DNA of 43,440 nucleotides, taken from Candidatus Aenigmatarchaeota archaeon (lineage in GTDB: Archaea > Aenigmatarchaeota > Aenigmatarchaeia > Aenigmatarchaeales > JAHLMR01). This document shows, piece by piece, positions 19,185 to 27,370 of the stretch. A program made the position numbers and the translations under genes. Position 1 is the first letter of the stretch. Each line of letters opens with the position of its first letter. The notes under the pieces were generated by a model. The model saw only the letters and a list, made by a program, of their open reading frames with translations. It ran no database searches and was not told where the DNA came from. The stretch is from contig JAHLMR010000003.1 in NCBI GenBank assembly GCA_018920255.1, forward strand, positions 1 to 43,440, read 5' to 3'.

Positions 19185-19189
19185 TTAAA

Positions 19190-19318
19190 ATGAAAAAGAA
19201 ACACGGAATTTCAATAGTTTATGGAATAATTATTGTATTAATAGTTATGGCAATTATATTCATGTTAATTTATTTAGGATATAATAATTTAAAAGTCCTT
19301 ATATCTAAAAATTTATAG
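19190..19318 (+). CDS. Mini pilin-like peptide (42 aa)
   Basis: MKKKHGISIVYGIIIVLIVMAIIFMLIYLGYNNLKVLISKNL; absent from ORF track. Confidence 0.55.
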   Translation: MKKKHGISIVYGIIIVLIVMAIIFMLIYLGYNNLKVLISKNL

Positions 19319-19326
19319 GTGAAAAT

Positions 19327-19590
19327 ATGCCAACAACAGTAGTAAATATATTACTTATAATAATTATTTTTGTTATTGCATTAGCATTTATTTTTTTATT
19401 TATAAGTTCACCAATATCAACTGGAGAATCTACCACAGATGCACAAGCAAAAATAGCTAGTAACTGCAAGGCTTGGATAGAAACCAAATGTAGTGATACA
19501 TATTATAATAATAATTTAAAAACATATTGTGAAAAACTTTATGGCGAAGCTCAAGCAAAGGATAGATGTAAAGTATTTTGTGGATGTTAA
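19327..19590 (+). CDS. Small Cys-containing pilin-like protein
   Basis: MPTTVVNILLIIIIFVIALAFIFLF; C-terminus AKDRCKVFCGC; GGTGA upstream. Confidence 0.65.
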   Translation: MPTTVVNILLIIIIFVIALAFIFLFISSPISTGESTTDAQAKIASNCKAWIETKCSDTYYNNNLKTYCEKLYGEAQAKDRCKVFCGC

Positions 19591-19605
19591 AATGGGGGGA
19601 TAAAA

Positions 19606-19893
19606 ATGAAAGGCATATCAGATCAAGTTTTAATGTTTGTAATAGCAATAATTATAGTTTCAATAATTTTAATTATAGCAATAATTTTTTTAAGTGGAGG
19701 AAAAACCGGGGGAGAGCAAGGTCTTCTTAGTGCTGCAGCTCAACAATGTTGTGCAGAATATAAAGCTTGTATAGCACGCGGAGGAACGGACTGTCAAAAT
19801 ATTAACTGTAGATTTCCAAACGGAACAATAACAAGCGCCTATACACTTATAAAGACATATTCTGGGCAATATCCGAGTGATTATTGTAAATAA
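19606..19893 (+). CDS. Small Cys-containing pilin-like protein
   Basis: MKGISDQVLMFVIAIIIVSIILIIAIIFLSGG; QQCCAEYKACIARGGTDCQNINC. Confidence 0.7.
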   Translation: MKGISDQVLMFVIAIIIVSIILIIAIIFLSGGKTGGEQGLLSAAAQQCCAEYKACIARGGTDCQNINCRFPNGTITSAYTLIKTYSGQYPSDYCK

Positions 19894-19902
19894 GTGAATA
19901 AA

Positions 19903-22584
19903 ATGAAAGGCAGTTTAGAATTTGAACAAAGAATGATTTTTGGAATTATATTATTTATTTTAATAGCAGCAATATTATTAAGAGTTTCTACATCTCCTGA
20001 ATGTGATATGTATGCAAATGAAACAGCAAAAGAATTAAGGGATGCAATAAATGAAGTTGCAAGTGATAATTTTCCATCTTGGAATCAAAATTTCCCTCCA
20101 TCAGATGAAAATAAAGATTTTTACAAACCCGTAATTATAAAACTCTGTGAGAAAAAAATCGGTTGGGCAGGAGCAGCGTTATCTGCAGCAATTCCAACAT
20201 ATCAGATTTTTTATGAATCATTCCCCGAAGCTCCAGCATGGGCTGCCTGGGATGAGTCATATCCATTTTCAGGTGGAGCTGCAAACGCATTATTGAATTA
20301 TGCAATTATTAAGTATGGTCCAAAAATTGGAAAAGGTATTGGAAAAGGAATTAAAGCAACTTATAAAATTGGTACTAAAGTAGCTAAATATGGTTTTAAA
20401 GAAGTTTATAAAACGTCAAAATTAAATAATTTTTTTAATAAAGTAAAAACTGAAGGATTTATAAAAGCAGTTTTAAAAAAACCAGAAATTGAAGAAAAGA
20501 GTATAAAAGAAGCATTTGAGAAATTTCTTTCTCAAGATTATAAACAGGCAGCAAGACAAGGAGATCATATAATATTTCAAAAGGCTTTAATGGAACAGGA
20601 ACAAAATATAGAAATATATAAAGCTGGTGGTACTATAGAAAATGCATTAGTTGATACACCAGAAGGAAAAAAATTTATAATTACTAGAGAAAATATAAAT
20701 GCATACAAGCTTATATATGATTCTGCAAACTCAGAAACACAAAAAATTTTAGATAAATATTTTTATGTACCAAGCAAATTTCAAAAAATTGAAAACTTTA
20801 AATGGAAAATTTTTAATGTTAAACAAACAATAGGAAAACTGTGGCGTGGATCATTTCTAGGAAAAACTACATCTACCTTGAAAGAAAAATATTATAATTT
20901 TAAAAAAAGCGTATATAAAGCTTTTGGTCGGGATATTTCTAATTTAGAAGCTGCAAAAACAGCTGAAATTTATAAAGTTAGATGCTATGCTGATCCTGAA
21001 TGGTGTAGAAAATTATTAATAGAGAGTTGGGATGATGCTGATATTGGAACCGTAATGTCTCAAATAGCAAAACATAAAGTGGAAAAAGGAAAGTTTACTG
21101 ATGCAGAAATGTTTAAGTTTATGGAAGAACATGAAAAATGGATAAGAATAAATGAAGAAGTAGAAACTATAATTTCATATGATAAAGCTAATGATGTTAA
21201 TATGAGAATAAAAGATTTATTTAAAGAAGCTGATACTATCCGAACAGATGAGGAGTATGAGGCTTTAATGAACAAGTTAGATAAAATAGAGAAACCAGAC
21301 GATAAGTTTATAAGTGAACTACAAGATACTACATTTAAAGGCTATAGTCAGCAAGAAATTAAAGAAATTTTAATAATAACAGATGCTGAGATAAAAAAAA
21401 TACATGCAGAAAAAGTTGCAGCTAGTGGAAAAATCACATCTCCTGAATCTGCTGGACCCATCTTGTGGAGAGATAATCCATTAAGATATGCTTTAAATGA
21501 TATAAGTTCAAATGGAATAACTACAAAAGATAATTGGAATAACCTTTATACTACCTTTTCAACAAAGGAAGAAATTTCAACTTTTTTTGCAAAAAGAATA
21601 GTAGAAAATGAAGATCAGTTAAAAAATTTAATTGAGAAAAAAGCAAAGGGTTATTTCTTTGTTAAATTAGGACGTGTTTATCCTACACTTTTATTTACAA
21701 AGCCAGGCGCTCCTTTAATTCCAGGAGGAGCATATTTTTCAAGAATAGTTGAAGATGAATTAAACAAATATTGTACATCAGGAGCAATATGTTTTACTTT
21801 AGGATCAAATGTATATTCCTATCCGCTTAATGAAGAAGCAACAAGATATGCAATAAGGTTATGGCGACCTAATCCGAGTGTAGAACAGAGACAACCTATT
21901 TTTATACAAACAGGCTGGTTTTATCCTAGTATAGAAGAGCATCCTAGATTTTATACAGTAAGTCCATGCTTTGGATATGCTAAAGTCTGGAAATCAGGAC
22001 AGAATATATTTATTAGTTTTGATGTTGATCCGACAACAGGACAAACTAAAAAATGTAAAGTTCTTGATGAAAATGGAAAAGAAAAAGATGTTGCTAATTA
22101 TTGTTATGCCTCATTTAATGATGTTTGGGGTTCTAATTATAATAATTTAGAAACCGGTACTGGAACAGCATGGCTTAGTGACGGTGCAATAGCTGCTCAT
22201 ATTATAGGAATTTTCGTTGGTTGTGCTGCATCAACTGTGGGTTATCAACAATGTGTTCAGATAGCAACACTTGCAGATGAAGGAGCATTATCTGTGGCAG
22301 CAACTACAGCCGCTTATAGTGGAGATAAAGATTGGGGTTATTGGACATATTATAAAGCTTCAGATGCTATAGATCTTTTAGATATAGCTGGAAGTCTTGG
22401 AAGTAAGGGAGCAGTAAAAGCTATAACTACTGCACAAAAGTATTTACCAGACTTATCTGTTTATGTTCAGGCATTAGGAGATGCAGCTATGGGGTGGCCA
22501 AAAAGAGGGCTTGATAAAGTAAAACCATTAAATGAAGATGATATTTATAGAAGTTTAGGACAATGTATTTGGAGTAGTGAATAA
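19903..22584 (+). CDS. Giant pilin-headed protein (893 aa)
   Basis: GTG at 19894 is probably part of the ribosome-binding site; ATG 19903 gives MKGSLEFEQRMIFGIILFILIAAILL. Confidence 0.75.
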   Translation: MKGSLEFEQRMIFGIILFILIAAILLRVSTSPECDMYANETAKELRDAINEVASDNFPSWNQNFPPSDENKDFYKPVIIKLCEKKIGWAGAALSAAIPTYQIFYESFPEAPAWAAWDESYPFSGGAANALLNYAIIKYGPKIGKGIGKGIKATYKIGTKVAKYGFKEVYKTSKLNNFFNKVKTEGFIKAVLKKPEIEEKSIKEAFEKFLSQDYKQAARQGDHIIFQKALMEQEQNIEIYKAGGTIENALVDTPEGKKFIITRENINAYKLIYDSANSETQKILDKYFYVPSKFQKIENFKWKIFNVKQTIGKLWRGSFLGKTTSTLKEKYYNFKKSVYKAFGRDISNLEAAKTAEIYKVRCYADPEWCRKLLIESWDDADIGTVMSQIAKHKVEKGKFTDAEMFKFMEEHEKWIRINEEVETIISYDKANDVNMRIKDLFKEADTIRTDEEYEALMNKLDKIEKPDDKFISELQDTTFKGYSQQEIKEILIITDAEIKKIHAEKVAASGKITSPESAGPILWRDNPLRYALNDISSNGITTKDNWNNLYTTFSTKEEISTFFAKRIVENEDQLKNLIEKKAKGYFFVKLGRVYPTLLFTKPGAPLIPGGAYFSRIVEDELNKYCTSGAICFTLGSNVYSYPLNEEATRYAIRLWRPNPSVEQRQPIFIQTGWFYPSIEEHPRFYTVSPCFGYAKVWKSGQNIFISFDVDPTTGQTKKCKVLDENGKEKDVANYCYASFNDVWGSNYNNLETGTGTAWLSDGAIAAHIIGIFVGCAASTVGYQQCVQIATLADEGALSVAATTAAYSGDKDWGYWTYYKASDAIDLLDIAGSLGSKGAVKAITTAQKYLPDLSVYVQALGDAAMGWPKRGLDKVKPLNEDDIYRSLGQCIWSSE

Positions 22585-22627
22585 TTTTATAAATTAAATA
22601 AAATATAAAATATTAAAAGGTGATAAA

Positions 22628-22927
22628 ATGAAGGGTTTAGAACTTCCAATAAATTTAATTATCATAATTATAATTGCCGGAGTAATTCTTTTAGCACTAC
22701 TTTATTTATTTACAAATGCATGGCAAAGTGGTGGAGGCGGAGTTCAAAGTGAAAATGTTTTTAGAAGCTTATGTCAAAAATTTGTTACACAGTATAATTG
22801 TGATACAAGTAAAATAAGCCAAGTAAGTTTAACTATTTCAGGAAAGACTTATTCTTTATCTACAGAATGTAGTAGCAGGGGAGTTTCTGGTGATGCCTGC
22901 GCAAGAGCATGCGGCTGTTTAATTTAA
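22628..22927 (+). CDS. Small Cys-containing pilin-like protein
   Basis: GGTGATAAAATG; MKGLELPINLIIIIIIAGVILLALLYLF; C-terminus DACARACGCLI. Confidence 0.7.
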   Translation: MKGLELPINLIIIIIIAGVILLALLYLFTNAWQSGGGGVQSENVFRSLCQKFVTQYNCDTSKISQVSLTISGKTYSLSTECSSRGVSGDACARACGCLI

Positions 22928-23277
22928 ATATTTAAAGTAATCCTTTGTGTTAAATTTAATTGTATAATTGGTTGATATACTGAAATTAAAATATTACATT
23001 TATTATTTTCACATTTTTCTGTAGTTATAGTTATTTTATTTTCATCATTTCCTTCATAAAATAAATTTAAATTTTTTATTTTTGTACTATCAACTTTTGA
23101 AAGAGCAATTATGGAATTTTTTGCAATTTCAAAATCATTTCTTGCAGAATATGCATAATCATTTCTTAAAATTATATTTTTTTCTTCACTTGCTGTTTGA
23201 GAAATTAAAATAAAAATTGTTATAGTAGCTACTATCATAAAAATTATACTTGAAACTTGTAAAATTGCACCTTTCAT
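22924..23277 (-). CDS. Pilin-like protein (minor pilin type)
   Basis: Start at second Met: MKGAILQVSSIIFMIVATITIFILI. Confidence 0.7.
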   Translation of the reverse strand: MKGAILQVSSIIFMIVATITIFILISQTASEEKNIILRNDYAYSARNDFEIAKNSIIALSKVDSTKIKNLNLFYEGNDENKITITTEKCENNKCNILISVYQPIIQLNLTQRITLNI

Positions 23278-23282
23278 TTTAT

Positions 23283-23810
23283 TCACCCAGGCTCTATAAC
23301 ATATAAAATAAGCTTATAATCAATATTTGGAATAAATACATATTTGACGTTATAAATTTTATATTTCATAAAAATTTGTGATGGATTATTTTCTGCAATA
23401 ATTATTGCTCCTCCAGGTGACTCCCAAGTTAAAATATATTTAGATTTTATCCAATTATTAATTTCATTCAATAATTTTTTACCAATTTCTTCACATGTAA
23501 TTTCTTTATTATTTATTTTAATCTTATTATTTTCATTACTACAATTTACTTTTTGTAAGCTTGCAATTGTAAATAATTCAGAAAATTTAATATTTATATT
23601 CTCATCAGTATAATTTGTCTCTAAAACAAGATTAATAACGTTTTGATATAATGTTGGAAGATTAATACCATGTACTGTTAGAGTAATTTCTTTCTTACCA
23701 CCAATTTCTGAAATTTGATACATATAAATAATAATTCCAGCAGTAATAAAAGTAACCCCTATTAAAAACAATAATGCTAATAGCATTGCGAGTAAAGTTA
23801 CACCTTTCAT
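23283..23810 (-). CDS. Pilin-like protein
   Basis: MKGVTLLAMLLALLFLIGVTFITAGIIIYMY. Confidence 0.7.
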   Translation of the reverse strand: MKGVTLLAMLLALLFLIGVTFITAGIIIYMYQISEIGGKKEITLTVHGINLPTLYQNVINLVLETNYTDENINIKFSELFTIASLQKVNCSNENNKIKINNKEITCEEIGKKLLNEINNWIKSKYILTWESPGGAIIIAENNPSQIFMKYKIYNVKYVFIPNIDYKLILYVIEPG

Positions 23811-24244
23811 TTTAGATCACATACTTTAACAGTAATTTCTTTTTGATTTATATTTCCATCATCCAGTATAAGTACAGGTAGAATATATTTGCCTATCTTA
23901 TCTCCTGAGCAATATTTACTTTGCGGAATTGAATATTTATAATCATCTATCTGTATTTCGGTTATTTTACTCTTATCTGTTATAAAACAATTTTCAAGAT
24001 TCAAATTATCTAATTTTGTTTTATTCAAAATTCCTTGATATATTATATTGTTTTCTTCATACGCAGCACATTTTGAAGAAATAAACATATACCCTATATC
24101 TTGAGCTTCTCTATTTAATTGATTTACATCAAAAATTAAATTTAAATTTATTAAATTAAATAAAATAGCTAAAATAGCTAAAATAGTATATCCTAAAGTA
24201 ACAATATTTATTAGTAACTCGCTTAAATCCCATTGGCCCTTCAT
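23807..24244 (-). CDS. Pilin-like protein with class-III-like signal
   Basis: MKGQWDLSELLINIVTLGYTILAILAILF resembles KGQxSxE-type signals; overlaps next gene by 4 nt. Confidence 0.7.
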   Translation of the reverse strand: MKGQWDLSELLINIVTLGYTILAILAILFNLINLNLIFDVNQLNREAQDIGYMFISSKCAAYEENNIIYQGILNKTKLDNLNLENCFITDKSKITEIQIDDYKYSIPQSKYCSGDKIGKYILPVLILDDGNINQKEITVKVCDLK

Positions 24245-24254
24245 TTATACTACC

Positions 24255-25130
24255 TTATTTGTATTCAAATTTTATAATATCATAACCATATAATTTTCCT
24301 TTAGTAATATACAAATATTTGGTTTTACTTCCTGTTTGAATTGTAATAGGCATTAATGAAAAATTATAATCAAAAGTAAAATTAAAACTCTCTTTTGTTT
24401 TAAAAATATCAGAAGATTCAATTAATAAATACATATGACGATTTCCATCAGCAGATGGATCATATATAAATGAATTCGCGTTTCCCATTGAAGCAATATT
24501 ATTTTCATCAATCCAGCATCCGCCAGTAATATAATCTAATTTAAATGGAGTATTATTTTCTGTTTTTTGAGAAGAATTACCAGATAAATTTCCAGTACCT
24601 ATTACTATACTCCAACCTTTTTTAATTTTATAACTACAAAACTGTGAGCCCCACTGACAATCTTTTAAACAAAAATAAGCATGATACCATTGGTTAACAT
24701 CTTTAAATGACTCATTTTTTTCACATTTTAAATTCCCATTTTCGTCATAAATTCTTAAAGTTAAGTTTATTGTAGTTGGAAAGCCGATTGAAAAATTACT
24801 TATTATAGCTTCTGGATAGAAATCGCAATCTTTAGGGACTGTAAAATTTACATATCCATTATATCCAACCATCATTATATTTCCTTTACTATAAACAGTT
24901 ATTTTTGATGTTATTGGAATTAATAATTTTGCTTGAAAATCCCCTGGGAACGAACTAGCCTGAGAGACGTATGTTACTATTTGCTGCCCTAAGTATTTTG
25001 GATGAAATTCAGCAGCAGAAGATAAAATCGGCATAAAAATTAATTTACTTCCTGCTAATAAAATTATTACAGATAAAATTACGCATACAAAAAATAACAT
25101 AAAACTTGTCATTAACGATATTCCACGCAT
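24255..25130 (-). CDS. Pilin-like protein with beta-rich ectodomain
   Basis: MRGISLMTSFMLFFVCVILSVIILLAGSKLIF. Confidence 0.7.
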   Translation of the reverse strand: MRGISLMTSFMLFFVCVILSVIILLAGSKLIFMPILSSAAEFHPKYLGQQIVTYVSQASSFPGDFQAKLLIPITSKITVYSKGNIMMVGYNGYVNFTVPKDCDFYPEAIISNFSIGFPTTINLTLRIYDENGNLKCEKNESFKDVNQWYHAYFCLKDCQWGSQFCSYKIKKGWSIVIGTGNLSGNSSQKTENNTPFKLDYITGGCWIDENNIASMGNANSFIYDPSADGNRHMYLLIESSDIFKTKESFNFTFDYNFSLMPITIQTGSKTKYLYITKGKLYGYDIIKFEYK

Positions 25131-25213
25131 ATTTTAACTTATTAGTTCATTTAAATAAAAACCTTTGCATTTAAATGAAAATATTTAAATATTTTTCGTT
25201 ATATATTATCTAT

Positions 25214-25927
25214 ATGTCACTTTTCAAAAAGAATTATGAAATAAAATCTGACAATAATATTATTGTTGCATGTTTTTATAAGGATATTACAAACGCTGAC
25301 GGAACAAAAAATAATGAATCAATTGAATTAATTAATAAAAAATTTTTACCAAAAATTGAGGAAGAATATGTAGAGTGTTTATCTAACGATAAGAATAATG
25401 GAAAAATCTTTAATAATTTACTAAAAAAATTTAATAAATTTTATGAACAACTTGACGATGAAAATATTGATGTTAAAGAATTTACCAAAGTATTTAAAAA
25501 AGAATCTTTAGATAACTTTATACCTAATTTTTATGGTTTGAGTAAAGAATTTTGTCAAAATAGATTTGGTAATGTTTTTATATGTATAAATTCAGAAAGA
25601 GATGTTGATCCTTGTGCTAAGGCAATCTCAAAAGCTTTTATAGAAAATCATAATTTTACTAAAGAATTTGCTTCTTTATTACAAACTCCAGAGCAAGAAA
25701 CAAAGCCAACTTTAAAAGATAATTTAAAAGAAGGTGCTTCTCGAGCAGGATTAAAGGTTTTAGAAAAAGCCGTTCCTTTTGGAGGAATAATAGCTGGTGT
25801 AATAGAATATAAATCTAACAAAGAATATTATGATTTTTGTAGTAAATTATATACATATGTGGCAGGTTGGTCATTTTATCCAGTTTTGGAATTAAATAAA
25901 ATTCAGTATTATGTAAAAAAATTATAA
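25214..25927 (+). CDS. Hypothetical protein
   Basis: ATG 25214 preferred over 25175; AT-rich TATA-like element about 25 nt upstream. Confidence 0.6.
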   Translation: MSLFKKNYEIKSDNNIIVACFYKDITNADGTKNNESIELINKKFLPKIEEEYVECLSNDKNNGKIFNNLLKKFNKFYEQLDDENIDVKEFTKVFKKESLDNFIPNFYGLSKEFCQNRFGNVFICINSERDVDPCAKAISKAFIENHNFTKEFASLLQTPEQETKPTLKDNLKEGASRAGLKVLEKAVPFGGIIAGVIEYKSNKEYYDFCSKLYTYVAGWSFYPVLELNKIQYYVKKL

Positions 25928-25968
25928 AAAAACTATCTTTATATATTTAAAATATTTTCAATTTATTT

Positions 25969-26406
25969 ATGCTTGAAAAATTTAAAAAAATATATAACGG
26001 AAAATATGGTATAATTTTACAAATAATATTAGGAGCAATTTCAGCATATATTATATATTTCTTTATACTTGCAAACATTTTTCATACAGATGCTGTATTC
26101 TCATCAGTTTTTTCAAATAGTATGATTCCTGTATTTTTTCGAGGAGATTTAATGATAGTTTATAATGATGGAAATTTTAAAATTGGAGACATAGTTGTTT
26201 ATGAATCAAACTTTTTCCCACACCCAATAATTCATAGAATTATAGCAATAGAAGATGGAAAATATATAACAAAAGGAGATAATAATTTAATTAAAGACCC
26301 GTATCCAATAACAAAAGAACAAATTAAAGGAAAAGTTATATTTAAATTTCCTCTTTTAGGTTATGTTAAAATATTTGCAGAAGAAGGATTAAACTTTATA
26401 AGGTGA
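25969..26406 (+). CDS. Signal peptidase I (archaeal/ER type)
   Basis: SNSMIPVFFRGDLMIVYN, GDIVVYES...PIIHRIIAIEDGKYITKGDNN. Confidence 0.85.
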   Translation: MLEKFKKIYNGKYGIILQIILGAISAYIIYFFILANIFHTDAVFSSVFSNSMIPVFFRGDLMIVYNDGNFKIGDIVVYESNFFPHPIIHRIIAIEDGKYITKGDNNLIKDPYPITKEQIKGKVIFKFPLLGYVKIFAEEGLNFIR

Positions 26407-26410
26407 AAAA

Positions 26411-26737
26411 ATGCCAGAGTTTTGTGAAGATTGTGGCTCATTAATGCTACCAACTAAAAAAAATGGAAAAGTTGTATTTATATGTAAAAAATGTAAAAAA
26501 GAAAAAGAATGTAAAGAGGAATCTCATAAATTATCTTCAAAAATAAAAGGAAAAGAAAATAATATAATAATTGAAGATAAAAAAGAATCAATTGCATTGC
26601 CAACTGTAAAAACAAAATGCCCAAAATGTGGGTATGAAGAGGCTTATTGGTGGCAAAGACAAATGAGAGCAGCAGATGAACCACCAACAACATTTTTTAA
26701 ATGTAAAAAATGTGGGCATACTTGGAGAGAATATTGA
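26411..26737 (+). CDS. Transcription factor S (TFIIS/RpoM-like)
   Basis: MPEFCEDCGSLMLPTKK...CKKC and CPKCGYEEAYWWQRQMRAADEPPTTFFKCKKCGHTWREY. Confidence 0.9.
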   Translation: MPEFCEDCGSLMLPTKKNGKVVFICKKCKKEKECKEESHKLSSKIKGKENNIIIEDKKESIALPTVKTKCPKCGYEEAYWWQRQMRAADEPPTTFFKCKKCGHTWREY

Positions 26738-26738
26738 G

Positions 26739-26756
26739 CGAAATCTTTATAAATTA
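26739..26756 (+). promoter_or_regulatory. BRE/TATA-like promoter
   Basis: cgaaatctttataaatta; TTTATAAA centred about 26 nt before 26776. Confidence 0.6.
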
Positions 26757-26775
26757 AAAAACTAATTAAGTTTTA

Positions 26776-26862
26776 GAGGATATCCGAAATTCAGATATAA
26801 GGTCTTCGGACTTTATATCAGAACAATCTGCTATTGCAGATGTTTCAAAGAATTCGGACCTC
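26776..26862 (+). ncRNA. Structured RNA (three-way junction) or 5' leader
   Basis: GAGG/CCTC and CCGAAATTC/GAATTCGG closing helices; GATATAAGGTC-TTCG-GACTTTATATC; ATCTGC-TATT-GCAGAT. Confidence 0.6.
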
Positions 26863-26886
26863 AGATTTCAAATTTCTGTGATTTAA

Positions 26887-27369
26887 ATGTTCTGGAAGAA
26901 AAAAATAGAAAAGAAATGTAATTCTTGCGGAAAAAAGATCGATGAAAACTGGAATTATTGTCCTTTTTGTGGAATTAATTTAAAAAATGAGCAAGTGCCA
27001 AAAATAAATTTTAAACCATTTCCAGGCGGATTTTCTATTTCAATAATTAGCGGACCAATTCAAAGTACTTCTTTAAAAGGAATGCAAATTGAAGAAAAAT
27101 CAATAGAAAGAAAAATTCCAAGAAAAATAAAAGAAACAAAAGAACCAAAATTAGAAATAAAAACTTCTTCGAATCAAAAAATATATATTATTCATTTACC
27201 GAAGGATATAAAAATGAATGATATTGAAATAACACGTCTTCCTAATTCAATAGAAATACGTGCTTTCTATAATGATTTACAATATTTTAAAATAATTGAA
27301 ATTCCTCAAAACAAAAGAATTATTAAAAAAGAATTATCAGAAGGAAAATTAATGCTTTTTGTTGAATAA
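26887..27369 (+). CDS. Zinc-ribbon plus Hsp20/CS-like domain protein
   Basis: CNSCGKKIDENWNYCPFCG; C-terminal YIIHLPKDIKMNDIEITRLPNSIEIRAFYND...KRIIKKELSEGKLMLFVE. Confidence 0.6.
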   Translation: MFWKKKIEKKCNSCGKKIDENWNYCPFCGINLKNEQVPKINFKPFPGGFSISIISGPIQSTSLKGMQIEEKSIERKIPRKIKETKEPKLEIKTSSNQKIYIIHLPKDIKMNDIEITRLPNSIEIRAFYNDLQYFKIIEIPQNKRIIKKELSEGKLMLFVE

Positions 27370-27370
27370 T

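Noticed and set aside
26776-26862. Structured RNA considered as a tRNA or C/D or H/ACA guide RNA
   Set aside because: No T-arm/acceptor/CCA, no convincing C and D boxes or k-turn, and no clear pseudouridylation pocket with ACA.
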